From Halalkalicoccus paucihalophilus (GTDB taxonomy: Archaea > Halobacteriota > Halobacteria > Halobacteriales > Halalkalicoccaceae), in NCBI RefSeq assembly GCF_001593955.1, contig NZ_LTAZ01000016.1, positions 1-64,000 on the forward strand: 64,000 bases of DNA, read 5' to 3'. Each line of letters opens with the position of its first letter. Positions within the stretch are counted from its first letter, which is position 1. The position numbers and the translations under genes were made by a program. The notes under the pieces are model-generated. The model was not told the DNA's origin. It worked only from the letters and a program-made list of their open reading frames with translations, and made no database searches. Shown piece after piece: positions 20,265 through 28,938 of the stretch.

Positions 20265-21302
20265 ATGAATGAGGGAGAAGAGGACGAATCCATGGTGGGC
20301 CGAATGGGCGAGTCCCGGATCAGATTCTGGTTTCTTCTTGATGGAGATCGTTGGGTGATCACCAGCATGTTGACTGTTGGCCTATTCATTATTCTTATCA
20401 TTTCTGGTACCGTCGCCCCCTCATCGTTTCGCTCGGTCATGAGCAGCACAAACCAAGTTGGGATCGCCTTTCAGGCATTTATCGCTTCGCTCGTCACTGG
20501 TGTGACGCTCGTCGTCACAATCGGTCAATTAGTTCTCTCACAAGAACTCGGATCGCTAAAAACCAAACGAGAACGAATGGAGGGCGCTGTCGAGTTTCGC
20601 CATGATGTTGACAGTATTTTTGGTACAGTCGGGCCACCAGATCCCGAGACGTTTCTCCGCAATCTTGTTCAGAAGAGCAAAGAACGTGCCGAGACTCTTG
20701 AGGAGAATCTTACAGACAACAGTAACAACGAGTTACGTGAACAAGTCGATGAATTCGTTACCGCTCTCGTCAAGAACGCTAACGAAGTCGAAGATCAATT
20801 AGAGGATGCTGAATTTGGTGAATTCAATCTGCTACGTACCGCCATGAACTATAACCATTCCTGGAAGCTGTATGGTGCCCTGTGGCTCAAATCCGAGTAT
20901 AGAGATAGTCTCAACGATGAGGAGCAACGTGCGTTCGATGAATTAGTCGATGTACTCATGATCTTCGGCCCACTGCGAGAGCATTTCAAGTCGCTCTACT
21001 TCCAGTGGGAACTTGTGCGTCTCATTCGGTCGATCTTGATTACTGCATTTCCTGCATTGGCCGTTGCCATTGCGACACTACTCTTTCTGGCTCCGAATTC
21101 ATTCCCTGGGGTGACCTTTGGCGTCGCGAATATCATTTGGGTCGTTAGCGCATCCTCAGCGATCACTATCATCCCATTTTTCGTGCTCACCTCTATTGTC
21201 TTGCGAATTGCAACCATTGCGAAGCGAACGAGTGCAATCGGACCGTTCATTCTGCACGAATCGGATCGAGGTGATGATCTCGATTTAGAGGTAAAAAACT
21301 AA
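20265..21302 (+). CDS. haloarchaeal membrane protein with a soluble helical middle
   Basis: A 345-residue protein. Two membrane segments near the N-terminus (about 31-50 and 68-92) are followed by a charged helical region (residues 95-240, rich in Glu/Lys and probably cytoplasmic) and two more membrane segments near 250-275 and 283-310. The tail is acidic. I recognise the architecture as a recurrent haloarchaeal protein of unknown function, but no channel or enzyme motif is visible. It is convergent with the coiled-coil gene, with ends overlapping by 56 bases. Confidence 0.78.
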   Translation: MNEGEEDESMVGRMGESRIRFWFLLDGDRWVITSMLTVGLFIILIISGTVAPSSFRSVMSSTNQVGIAFQAFIASLVTGVTLVVTIGQLVLSQELGSLKTKRERMEGAVEFRHDVDSIFGTVGPPDPETFLRNLVQKSKERAETLEENLTDNSNNELREQVDEFVTALVKNANEVEDQLEDAEFGEFNLLRTAMNYNHSWKLYGALWLKSEYRDSLNDEEQRAFDELVDVLMIFGPLREHFKSLYFQWELVRLIRSILITAFPALAVAIATLLFLAPNSFPGVTFGVANIIWVVSASSAITIIPFFVLTSIVLRIATIAKRTSAIGPFILHESDRGDDLDLEVKN

Positions 21303-21879
21303 CTCTCATATTCGCGGATCTCCTAAGGTGTACAGATGACAAGCGGGCCACAATCTGGGTGTGTGGCTTCGTTCCTTCGACAGCGGTGATGACCTTCGTG
21401 ATGGTCCGACTGGTCAATACAAGCCCAGCAGCGGCGTAGTCACGCACGTCCCGAGCGATGAAGCGAGCGCGTTCCTGATTGGTCGTGAGCTCGCGATCAG
21501 CAATGTGCTCGAGGAGCGCACAGATGCGTTCTAACGGCGTCTCCGTAGTCGCGGTCTGGGAGCCGGTCTCCTCGGTGTCAACGGTGGTGGCCTCCGTGGG
21601 CGTCTCCTGGAGTGTCGTTTCGAGCTCTTGGGTCTGGTCTTCGACGTCGGTGATCCGTCCGCGCACGTCCGCGAACTCCGAGCCGGCAAAGCGCTTGTAC
21701 TCGGTGAGCTCTGCCTCGAGGTCCTCGATCCGATCATCCTTGCGTTCGACTTCAGCTTCAAGCTGCTCGACGCGGTCGGTGAGTGTTTCGAGCTGTTCAC
21801 AGACCGACTCAAGCGTTGGCTCGTCGGTCGTCGCAGGCTGGTCAGTGGCGGTGCTCTCGGTGGTAGTACTGTCGGTCAT
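21247..21879 (-). CDS. plasmid-type coiled-coil protein, C-terminus probably altered
   Basis: A 210-residue protein with a Thr/Glu-rich start and a long coiled coil (residues about 25-95, heptads around LETLTDRVEQLEAEVE). The C-terminal domain (NQERARFIARDVRDYAAAGL, TITKVITAVEGTKPHTQIVARL) is typical of haloarchaeal plasmid and virus proteins of unknown function. The final 25 residues (HLRRSANMRVSFLPL...) are encoded antisense to the membrane-protein gene and do not fit the family. The native 3' end has therefore probably been lost at a junction near 21310. Confidence 0.65.
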   Translation of the reverse strand: MTDSTTTESTATDQPATTDEPTLESVCEQLETLTDRVEQLEAEVERKDDRIEDLEAELTEYKRFAGSEFADVRGRITDVEDQTQELETTLQETPTEATTVDTEETGSQTATTETPLERICALLEHIADRELTTNQERARFIARDVRDYAAAGLVLTSRTITKVITAVEGTKPHTQIVARLSSVHLRRSANMRVSFLPLNRDHHLDPIRAE

Positions 21880-22187
21880 TGGAAACAGGATGATGGTGAG
21901 ACGATCGCGGGGCCCGTCTCGTGGCTGGCAAGCGTTTCGACGGCGTGGCTCAGCGGCGTAACTACACTCGATATATGGGGTGGTACAGGCGGGGCTCTCG
22001 ATAGGCGAACGGCTGGCGCTGGTGGAGCTGTGTCCGAGTACGCTCTCGTACCTCTAATCATGAAGTTCGTACATAGATAGAGGTGAAAATCACAGTTTGC
22101 AAACTACTTTCATACGAATGGCTCAAATAGCCACATTTATAGCCAAAATGACTATACACGTGTTTGTTGTACCGGCCTTTGGTCAGT
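21880..22187. other. divergent intergenic region
   Basis: Lies between the leftward coiled-coil gene and the rightward hydrolase gene and holds both promoters. The hydrolase side is AT-rich (CACATTTATAGCCAAAATG near 22130, with TTTATA as a TATA-like box). No gene or repeat was recognised. Confidence 0.4.
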
Positions 22188-22991
22188 ATGACCCGAATAG
22201 AAGTGGAAAACGGTGTGGAACTGCTCGTTGAGAATTGGGGATCAGGTACTCCTATCGTGTTCGTCCATGGCTGGCCGCTAAGTCATAGGATGTTTGAATA
22301 CCAGTACATCCAATTACCGAGGGAGGGTATCCAGTGTATTGGCATCGATCTCCGTGGGTATGGACAGTCGAGCAAGCCGTGGAGTGAATACGACTTCGAC
22401 ATGTTCGCTGACGATCTCAAGAACGTTCTCGATGAACTCGATCTTGAGGATGTAGTACTCGCGGGCTTTTCGATGGGTGGGGGAGTTGTCACACGATATA
22501 TGGGCCGGCATAACGGCGACCATGTGGGAAAAGTAGTAATGATTGGTGCTGCGAGTCCCGTTCTAGCCAAGAAATCCGACTTCCCGGAAGGCGTCGATGA
22601 AGATGCGTTCATGGACCTTGCCAAAGGATGCTATGAGGACCGGGCGAAGGTAAGCAGTGACTTCGCCAGTTCAATGTTTCATTCCGAACCAAGTCCAGAA
22701 CTGAAAGGTTGGCTTCAGAACATGAGCATGGAATCGTCGCCGCAAGCCATGGCTGACTCGATCGAAGCGGTCGGTGAGATGGATCTCCGCTCCGATCTAG
22801 CGGATATCTCTGTCCCGACACTCATCTGCCATAGTATCCACGATCAGGCTTGCCCGTTCGAGCTGACGGCAGAAAAACTCCATGAGGGAATCGAGAATTC
22901 AGAGCTTGTTCGCTTTGAGGAGAGCGAACATGCACTCTTCTATGAGGAACGGGAGAAACTCAACGAGAAATTGGTCGAATTCGCCCAATAA
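22188..22991 (+). CDS. alpha/beta hydrolase of the non-heme peroxidase/esterase type
   Basis: About 267 residues from MTRIEVENG; an earlier ATG eight codons upstream is less likely. It has the oxyanion motif VHGWPLSHRMFEYQ, the nucleophile elbow GFSMGG (Ser95), the acid in CHSIHDQACPF and the catalytic His in ESEHALFYEE. These are the hallmarks of co-factor-free chloroperoxidase-like hydrolases. The natural substrate is unknown; many are esterases. The gene is complete and stands alone. Confidence 0.9.
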   Translation: MTRIEVENGVELLVENWGSGTPIVFVHGWPLSHRMFEYQYIQLPREGIQCIGIDLRGYGQSSKPWSEYDFDMFADDLKNVLDELDLEDVVLAGFSMGGGVVTRYMGRHNGDHVGKVVMIGAASPVLAKKSDFPEGVDEDAFMDLAKGCYEDRAKVSSDFASSMFHSEPSPELKGWLQNMSMESSPQAMADSIEAVGEMDLRSDLADISVPTLICHSIHDQACPFELTAEKLHEGIENSELVRFEESEHALFYEEREKLNEKLVEFAQ

Positions 22992-23019
22992 CTCTCTTTC
23001 TCACCTCTAAAAACAAGAA

Positions 23020-23248
23020 TTAAAGGATGAGTGCGGCGATACCGAGCGGCGTGAGCACCATGAGTGGGGCGAGTGTGATCAGCGTGGTCTCCAGCCGCGT
23101 CTGGAACTTCCCGTACGTGATACCCGACACTCTCCAGTCGAGCAGTGTCGTGATGTGAATCTGCACGACGACTTAGTAGTCCAAGGAGCCAGCAGCGAGC
23201 ATGTGTAGCAGCTCGTGTGTGACGTTTTCTATGACACCCTCGATACGT
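23020..23248 (-). pseudogene. 3' remnant of a DUF3267-like membrane metalloprotease gene
   Basis: On the minus strand one frame reads ENVTHELLHMLAAGSLDY, an in-frame TAA (23173-23175), then VQIHITTLLDWRVSGITYG and a hydrophobic TLITLAPLMVLTPLGIAAL to the stop at 23020-23022. HELLH fits the zinc-binding HExxH motif of the DUF3267 putative membrane peptidases. The 5' half is missing where an IS5-type end begins at 23252, so the gene is both truncated and interrupted. Confidence 0.6.
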
Positions 23249-23251
23249 CTC

Positions 23252-23270
23252 AACGGCTCTGTTGAAATCC
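23252..23270. repeat. IS5-type terminal inverted repeat (left partner)
   Basis: AACGGCTCTGTTGAAATCC. It is the inverted counterpart of the end at 25376-25395 (16 of about 18 bases alike). Together they would bracket a 2.1-kb segment holding threonine synthase and the transposase. Confidence 0.65.
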
Positions 23271-23346
23271 TATTAGTTCGACACCTTTCCCGCTGAAACA
23301 GCCGTTAGTTAGAACGTGCGAACGTATCGGTGGGCGTATCGTCTGC

Positions 23347-24426
23347 TTACATCTTTAATCCATGCCCCGTGAGTGGCATCACCACGTCTGTATCTGGCCC
23401 AAGCGTTCCGCGTTCTCGATATGCCGCAAGTGCCGCCGGCGCGATCGCTGAGGTCGGTTCCACGTAGAACCCGTGTGAGTGGAGCCGGTCTAACTCCGTT
23501 TGCACCGCATCTTCCGTGATCGCAATCGCATCACCATCGGTCTCAGCAATCGCATTCAGGAGTTGCCGTTTTCGTGTCGGTTCCCGTATATGGACGCCAT
23601 CTGCGACATCGTTCTCACCCTCGGGGACAGCGTTGAGTTCGCTCGCAATCGGAGCATATCCTGCGGCTTGCGCACCGAGCAGACGTGGCACCGTATCAAT
23701 CCACCCGGCTTCGGACAACGCATTGAATCCACGGTACACGCCCAGGAACAGCGTTCCATGGCCGAGTGGCATCACGATTGCGTCAGGGACGTTCCAGTCA
23801 CGTTGGAGTACGAGTTCGTATGCGAACGTCGCCGTCCCAGCATAGAACGCTGGACTCCACGAGTGACTCGCGTACCATGCATCGCCCGATTCGACAGCCT
23901 CGATGCATGCATCGGTTGCGGCTTGGCGTCCGCCTTCGATTCGAATCGGTGTCGCCCCGACCCGTTCGATTCCTCGGAGCTTCCCCTCTCTTACAGAGGC
24001 TGGAACGTAAATCTCTGCGTCGAGTCCAGCGCGAGCCGCGTAGGTTGCGATGGCAGCCCCACCATTCCCCGATGAATCTTCGACGACTCGATCTGCGCCG
24101 CACGCAAGTGCATGGCTGATCGTGGTGGTTGCACCCCGATCTTTGAAGCTCCCCGTCGGCGAGACGTATTCGAGTTTAAACTGCGCATCCCATGTCGATG
24201 CTGAAACCAGCGGCGTCATTCCTTCGCCGAGAGAGACGCCTTTCTCAACCGGAATGAACATATCGAACGACCAGAGTCCGTCTCTCGTGTCGAACTGACC
24301 GGGGTCTGGCCGGTCGTACTCCGGAAGCGGTTGGTGAGTAAAGTCAAGGACGCCGCCACACTCACACCGCCAGTGATCGGTGTACGCCCGCCCACACGAA
24401 GAACAGACAAGTTCAGGAATATCCAT
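23347..24426 (-). CDS. thrC: threonine synthase-like PLP enzyme
   Basis: A 359-residue fold-type II PLP enzyme. An N-terminal zinc-ribbon-like motif (CSSCGR ... CECGG) is followed by the PLP lysine in PTGSFKDRG (Lys95), the phosphate-binding SSGNGGAAIATYAA and a C-terminal VMPLTGHGLKM. Threonine synthase converts O-phosphohomoserine to threonine. The family also includes diverged paralogues, and haloarchaea commonly have several, so the exact reaction is inferred. It lies between a transposase gene and an IS end, pointing the same way as the transposase, which raises the possibility of capture by the element. Confidence 0.85.
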   Translation of the reverse strand: MDIPELVCSSCGRAYTDHWRCECGGVLDFTHQPLPEYDRPDPGQFDTRDGLWSFDMFIPVEKGVSLGEGMTPLVSASTWDAQFKLEYVSPTGSFKDRGATTTISHALACGADRVVEDSSGNGGAAIATYAARAGLDAEIYVPASVREGKLRGIERVGATPIRIEGGRQAATDACIEAVESGDAWYASHSWSPAFYAGTATFAYELVLQRDWNVPDAIVMPLGHGTLFLGVYRGFNALSEAGWIDTVPRLLGAQAAGYAPIASELNAVPEGENDVADGVHIREPTRKRQLLNAIAETDGDAIAITEDAVQTELDRLHSHGFYVEPTSAIAPAALAAYRERGTLGPDTDVVMPLTGHGLKM

Positions 24427-24520
24427 GGACTCTCTTGGTCACGTATCATGGAGAAACTTTTCGGTGGTAGCAACGCAGCTATCACTGCGCGACGGTCGAT
24501 GAGTGCCCTATATCTAACGT

Positions 24521-25342
24521 TCAGAGTGCCTTGTCGATGTTGTGAGTGAGACAGCCGACAACGAGTTCACGGAACTGCTTCCACCAGTGACGTGAGCGGA
24601 CGAATGCGCCGTATTTCCGTTTGAGGCGAGAGTTCACCGTCTCGTTCTGACTACGTTGTCCGTAGAGGTCGGCGTCCAGTCGAGCGTTCCACGCCATATG
24701 AAGCAACGAAAACTCGCGGTGCTTGATGAGCGGTCGAACACCAGTCTCACGGGCTAACGCGCGAACCTTCTGGTCGTCGTATCCCTTGTCGCCAAGGAGA
24801 ACCGCTACTTCACCGGTATTTCGCTTGATGAGCGACGGCGCAATTTGCGAGTCGTGTTTTCGGGTCGTCGTCACGTGTAAGTCGATGATTGCGTTCGATC
24901 TCGTGTCTACGAGGAGTGTGACTTTCAATTGCTGAATCGTCAACTTCGTTCGCTTGGTGTAGTGTTTCGAGGCGTGACTGCGGTCGAAACCGGAGGCATC
25001 AATCCCGACGACGCCGTTGGTCGGGAGGAGTGTGACCGAGAGGTTGAGCAGGACGCGCCAGACCGCCATATCAAGCCGATTGAATGCCTTACACAACGTC
25101 GAAGGAGCCGGGATTTCTTCAAGATCGAGGGCTCTCCGAACCCGAGGCATCTCGATAAGTTCGTCCAGAAGCATCCGGTACGTCGTATTCTTTCGAACCT
25201 TGAGACAGAGCAGGACGATGTGTTGATGAAGTGTGTACCGCCGTTTCGAGAATTTCGATGAGTAACGAGCGACAGCTCGCCGAGCCAAGTGCATCGCTTG
25301 CTCAACAAATCGGAGTAACCGTGACTTCGGGAGGGCTTCCAT
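24521..25342 (-). CDS. IS5-family transposase
   Basis: A 273-residue DDE transposase. The acidic triad is visible as GIDASGFDRS (first Asp), VLLGDKGYDDQKVR (second Asp) and NETVNSRLKRKYG (Glu). The N-terminal helical part carries YTLHQHIVLLCLKVRKN. The start lies about 50 bases inside the inverted repeat at 25376. The frame is intact, so transposition competence depends on the ends. No second inverted repeat is seen just after the 3' end near 24500. Confidence 0.92.
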   Translation of the reverse strand: MEALPKSRLLRFVEQAMHLARRAVARYSSKFSKRRYTLHQHIVLLCLKVRKNTTYRMLLDELIEMPRVRRALDLEEIPAPSTLCKAFNRLDMAVWRVLLNLSVTLLPTNGVVGIDASGFDRSHASKHYTKRTKLTIQQLKVTLLVDTRSNAIIDLHVTTTRKHDSQIAPSLIKRNTGEVAVLLGDKGYDDQKVRALARETGVRPLIKHREFSLLHMAWNARLDADLYGQRSQNETVNSRLKRKYGAFVRSRHWWKQFRELVVGCLTHNIDKAL

Positions 25343-25375
25343 CCGGTTTGATTACCGGGCGAACCTGTAACTCTC

Positions 25376-25395
25376 GGAGGGTTTCAACAGAGCCC
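25376..25395. repeat. IS5-type terminal inverted repeat (right end)
   Basis: GGAGGGTTTCAACAGAGCCC, located 34 bases beyond the transposase start, as expected for the end of this element. Its best inverted partner is 23252-23270, on the far side of threonine synthase. Confidence 0.75.
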
Positions 25396-25405
25396 TTGTA
25401 GTGGG

Positions 25406-26221
25406 TTAGATTACTGCTTGAGTAATCCCCCCATCGACTTTGACCGCCTCGCCGGTCACGTTTGGATTCGTCGCGAAAAAGACGGCTAACCGTCCCATGT
25501 CCTCGGGCGTCTGATCACGACCAAGCGGAATTACCCGTTCAATAGTGTCTTCATAGGATTCATCGAGAGAGGGTGTCAGAACATCCGACCACATCGGTGT
25601 GTCAACAATCCCTGGGCAGATTGCGTTCGCCGTGACATCGTCTTCTGCAAGCTCGAGTGCAAGCGTCTTCGTAAACCCGATCACTGCATGCTTTGAGGCA
25701 CAGTAATGGCCGAGTCCCGCTGCACCGATAGATCCCGCAATCGAGGCCGTGTTGATGATCGATCCGTGGGACTGTCGGAGGTGCGGAATTGCAGCCCTCG
25801 AACAAAGGAACGGACCCTTAACATTGACGTCCATGACGCTATCCCACTCTGCTTCGTCCATTTCCTCAGTCGGTGCAACCGTAATGATACCTGCGTTGTT
25901 TGCAAGAACGTCTATCTGGCCGAACTCGTCGATTGTCTGCTCGACCATCGAGTCGACTTGCGCTGCATCAGTAACATCACACTCAACTAACAGAGTCTGA
26001 CTGCCCATCGCTTCGAGGTCATCGACAAGAGCCCTAGCACGCGATGCACCACCGATATCTTCTGACCCTGCTTGATTGTACTCCGAATCAACGACGTCAA
26101 CGTCTGCAACGACAATATCGCTTCCAGCGGCAGCTAATTCCGTAGCGATACCATGTCCGATCTGTCCCCCTGCTCCTGTGACAATTGAAACCGCTCCATC
26201 CAGCGAATTTTCAGTAGCCAT
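25406..26221 (-). CDS. short-chain dehydrogenase/reductase
   Basis: A 271-residue classical SDR. The nucleotide-binding motif is TGAGGQIG near the N-terminus, the structural motif is NNAG, the active site has Ser and YCASK, and PGIVDTPMW follows. The late segment DVDGGITQ-like (KVDGGITQAVI) ends the protein. An Asp in the second strand (VVADVDVVD) suggests NAD(H) preference. The substrate, an alcohol, sugar or acyl-ketone, cannot be read. The gene is intact and monocistronic, and its 3' end lies right beside the IS5 end. Confidence 0.92.
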   Translation of the reverse strand: MATENSLDGAVSIVTGAGGQIGHGIATELAAAGSDIVVADVDVVDSEYNQAGSEDIGGASRARALVDDLEAMGSQTLLVECDVTDAAQVDSMVEQTIDEFGQIDVLANNAGIITVAPTEEMDEAEWDSVMDVNVKGPFLCSRAAIPHLRQSHGSIINTASIAGSIGAAGLGHYCASKHAVIGFTKTLALELAEDDVTANAICPGIVDTPMWSDVLTPSLDESYEDTIERVIPLGRDQTPEDMGRLAVFFATNPNVTGEAVKVDGGITQAVI

Positions 26222-26681
26222 ACGCAGGTAATTGTGTTAGATGGTAGCAAATAACTGTCGGTGAGTTGAATATCGAAGATGAATTGAGAACGTAGAGTCA
26301 TTCACGATCCCAGAGAAAACCTTCTGAAAGCACGAGCGACTGCATTCAAGTCCAACCATCCGCCTTGTGCAACAATCACCGCTCAGCACCTACCGATGTT
26401 GTACAAGGTGACGACACAGCCAGTTGCCGCACGCACTCATGCTCGTCAATGAAACAAGAAGCATACACCCTTCCACGCCACCCCTATATCACGCTACATC
26501 ATAGCACGATTGCTGGCAGAGTATTTGCCATCGCTTGAAATGGTGATCGGCCTCCTGGCCGATTGATCGTTCTAAAAACGTGCGTGAGATGCCATCAGTG
26601 GAGTCTACGATCCACCGCTCGGACAGGCACGACGATCCTCTGGCCAAGAGTTTATATCAGAAGACGGGACCACAGAGCGTA
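26222..26681. other. gene-free stretch carrying dyad copy F
   Basis: Between the leftward SDR gene and the rightward small gene at 26682. The only recognised structure is the dyad element at 26363-26408. TTTATATC at 26650-26657 is a plausible TATA box for the next gene. Confidence 0.45.
26363..26408. repeat. 46-bp dyad element, copy F
   Basis: CCTTGTGCAAC at 26363-26373 and GTTGTACAAGG at 26398-26408 with a 24-base spacer. It is alone in an intergenic region, with no orc or DUF6788 neighbour. Confidence 0.9.
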
Positions 26682-26939
26682 ATGACCCTCACACTCGGTG
26701 ATCGTGTCCGTATCGACATCCCCGACGAACTCGATCCTGACTTCAATCTGCACAGCGAACACGCCATCGTCCCCGACAATGACCCCGGCCGGTGTATATG
26801 CGGGTGTGAGGTTTTCTACAAAGTCGCGCTCGAAATCCAAGAGCTCTCGATCGAGATGCATCCGTGGAATATGCGCCCACCAATCGAGCCACTGCCACCC
26901 GTCGAATCGCACTCACCAGACCCAGCAGAGAGGGTGTAG
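26682..26939 (+). CDS. small haloarchaeal protein of KOW/SH3-like type
   Basis: About 85 residues from MTLTLGDRVRIDIPDELDPD. The opening GDRVRIDIPDE and the later LEIQELSIEMHPWNMRPPIE resemble small haloarchaeal beta-barrel proteins of unknown function. A longer start at 26580 is possible but adds unlikely sequence. Between the two motifs lie two close cysteines (RCICGC). Function unknown. Confidence 0.6.
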   Translation: MTLTLGDRVRIDIPDELDPDFNLHSEHAIVPDNDPGRCICGCEVFYKVALEIQELSIEMHPWNMRPPIEPLPPVESHSPDPAERV

Positions 26940-27125
26940 ATAAATCGATGAGACGCTTGCGAGCCGCCCGTGTGAATACAACTAGACTACTGGCTGCCGG
27001 AATTCGCTTACCCCACTCAAAACTGGCACCTCATCAGTTATGAGCGCGTTTCATCGAGGATTACGCTATCCGAAACACGGACGATTCCCAAGCAGTTATT
27101 ATAGATGACACTCTCCCTCGAAAAG

Positions 27126-27479
27126 ATGTCTGAGGCACAATCGACAGCAGCCGGAGAGGAGCGTACCGCATCCGAGTTGACCGCCTTCCAGCAGAACATC
27201 CTCACCGTCCTTGCTGAGGAACCCCAGTACGGACTGGCAATCAAACGCGAGCTCGAAGACTACTACGACAGCGAGATCAACCACGGTCGGCTCTACCCCA
27301 ACCTCGATGACCTCGTCCAGCGTGGGTTCGTCGCGAAAAGCGAACTCGACAAACGGACGAACCAGTACAAACTGACCGATGAGGGCTACGCCCTCCTGCT
27401 CGGGGAACTCAACTGGCGCTTCTCGAAGCTCATTACCGACGACGATCGCGCGAGTGATATCGAAGCGCTCGTTGAGTAG
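27126..27479 (+). CDS. PadR-family transcriptional regulator
   Basis: About 117 residues from MSEAQST. The core reads LTAFQQNILTVLAEEPQYGL, then IKRELEDYYDSEINHGRLYP, NLDDLVQRGFVAKSELDKRT and NQYKLTDEGYALL. This is the haloarchaeal PadR form, with HGRLYPNLDDL as the recognition helix and a basic wing. It is a dimeric DNA-binding protein with no ligand domain visible. The AT-rich TTATTATAG just upstream could be its promoter. It precedes the metal island but its targets are unknown. Confidence 0.9.
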   Translation: MSEAQSTAAGEERTASELTAFQQNILTVLAEEPQYGLAIKRELEDYYDSEINHGRLYPNLDDLVQRGFVAKSELDKRTNQYKLTDEGYALLLGELNWRFSKLITDDDRASDIEALVE

Positions 27480-27539
27480 TCTGCGTCCAGACTAAGTAAA
27501 GAGGGAAGTATCGTATACTGTCGGGGACATGAGTATGGT

Positions 27540-27908
27540 CTACTGCGATTTCTCGCGGCGGAGGTTCGTACGACGTTCTTCAAATTCCTCCTCAGACAGA
27601 TCACCGCGGGCGTACGCGACGCGAAGCTCCTCGAGCGCCCGATCGGTAGTTATCGACGACCCAACACCGCCGACGAGGCCGCGATAGAGGAGGTACCCGA
27701 TACCAATGAGGATGATAAGCCAGACGAGCATCATCCCGATGCCCCACAGCGGCGAGAGGCCGCCGGCCATGCCACCACCCCACCACCAGCCCATCATTCC
27801 CATCATTGGCATCGCGAATACCATCATCAACAGCGGGAACAGGACGATTACCGCGAGGACGATCAGGACGATGCGGAGCAAGCCGTCGGACGTGCGCTCT
27901 GTGGACAT
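27540..27908 (-). CDS. SHOCT-domain membrane protein 1
   Basis: A 122-residue protein with two membrane segments, one Met/Gly/Trp-rich (LMMVFAMPMMGMMGWWWGGG) and one at LWGIGMMLVWLIILIGIGYLLY, then a C-terminal SHOCT motif (ALEELRVAYARGDLSEEEFE). SHOCT domains are short helical oligomerisation tails. This is the first of four paralogues in the island (also 28684, 29890, 30760). The Met-rich membrane face would suit Cu(I) contact, but that is inference. Confidence 0.85.
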   Translation of the reverse strand: MSTERTSDGLLRIVLIVLAVIVLFPLLMMVFAMPMMGMMGWWWGGGMAGGLSPLWGIGMMLVWLIILIGIGYLLYRGLVGGVGSSITTDRALEELRVAYARGDLSEEEFEERRTNLRREKSQ

Positions 27909-28037
27909 AGTGAACCACTAGAAAGGTTGGTCAGTTGACGATATAAATTAGTTGGCTGCCAGTATCACGCCGGTGGTTGGGCCTGATGTGGCTGACCAAT
28001 CGGTACATTGCTCTATTATTCACTGGCCTGAGTGCAC

Positions 28038-28259
28038 TCAGCAGCAGTCGTTTTCGTCGGACGACCACTCGCACGCGTCGCCCGTCATCAGGTCGTTTTC
28101 GTCCACATAGGTCGAGAGACAGGCATAGTTACAGAAGTACGTTGGCGAGCCACAATCGTCGTTACAGTCACGTACACAGATCGGGTCGTGGTCGAAGATA
28201 CGCGACCCGCAGTACGCACAGGTCTCGTCGGCGTCGGGGAGTTCGACGGTCGTAGACAT
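28038..28259 (-). CDS. small cysteine-rich (zinc-finger-like) protein
   Basis: About 73 residues from MSTTVELPD, eight codons inside a longer frame. Cysteines occur as CAYCGSRIFDHDPIC, then CNDDCG and CNYACLS, with a terminal CC. The pattern is a treble-clef or TRASH-like zinc site seen in small haloarchaeal proteins. A metal-binding role is likely given the surrounding copper genes; whether it is regulatory or a chaperone is unknown. Confidence 0.72.
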   Translation of the reverse strand: MSTTVELPDADETCAYCGSRIFDHDPICVRDCNDDCGSPTYFCNYACLSTYVDENDLMTGDACEWSSDENDCC

Positions 28260-28358
28260 ACCTGCGCTACGGGCACGAGTCAAAAACGTATTTCGTCAGC
28301 CGACCATCCATATACTTCGACTCCGGGCTGTCCGCAGTGTAGGCGTGAGACGGAGCTA

Positions 28359-28523
28359 CTAGAACTCGATCGCTCCGATCATTGGCTCGCCGACACACTT
28401 CGGGCAGACATCGGTGTCGTATTCCTCCATACAGTGCCGGTGGCAGGAGTTCCCGCAGTGCTCGCAGACGAACACCTCGTTGTCGCTGGTACACTGTGAC
28501 TCACAGATGTAGCACCGGACCAT
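28359..28523 (-). CDS. 54-aa RING/PHD-like zinc-finger protein
   Basis: ATG at 28521-28523 and stop at 28359-28361. It encodes two CxxC-type pairs with a His-containing centre: CYICESQC, FVCEHCGNSCHRHC and CPKCVGEPMIG. This spacing is that of a cross-brace RING/PHD or zinc-ribbon fold with two zinc sites. It is transcribed with the neighbouring cysteine-rich gene. Function unknown, but the composition is far too regular for chance. Confidence 0.7.
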   Translation of the reverse strand: MVRCYICESQCTSDNEVFVCEHCGNSCHRHCMEEYDTDVCPKCVGEPMIGAIEF

Positions 28524-28683
28524 GGTTCGTAGAACGTACGGTGGCTATCGAGATAAATCGCTGTGCCCATGCATCTCTGCTATTGACACCTAATTTCGGC
28601 ACGGATTGTCCCACATCGAGATTGGGGACTGGCTTGTGCTCGACGAGCGTCGGGACTTCCACACGCGCAGACCCAGACAGGCT

Positions 28684-28938
28684 TCAGTTCTCTTGATTCT
28701 GCACCAATCGCTCACGGCGTCGTTGGAACTCCGCTTCGTCGATCTCGCCTCGTGCGTATCGGCGTTGGAGGGGTTCCATCGCGGAATCGTCGCTCTCGGG
28801 AGGAGCGTCACCTCGACCCAGTGCCCAGTAGAGGAATCCCCCGACAAGGCCGAGCAGTCCGAGTGCCCCGCCGACGAACGGCAGCCCGCCACCCCAGCCA
28901 CCGTTTCGGCCGTTCATCATCCCCGGGCCAGACCCCAT
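28684..28938 (-). CDS. SHOCT-domain membrane protein 2
   Basis: An 84-residue protein: Gly/Met-rich start (MGSGPGMMNGRNGGWGGG), one membrane helix (VGGALGLLGLVGGFLYWALG) and a C-terminal SHOCT motif (PLQRRYARGEIDEAEFQRRR). Its start overlaps the end of the halocyanin frame by 22 bases, so it belongs to the same transcript, reading thioredoxin-halocyanin-SHOCT. Confidence 0.82.
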   Translation of the reverse strand: MGSGPGMMNGRNGGWGGGLPFVGGALGLLGLVGGFLYWALGRGDAPPESDDSAMEPLQRRYARGEIDEAEFQRRRERLVQNQEN

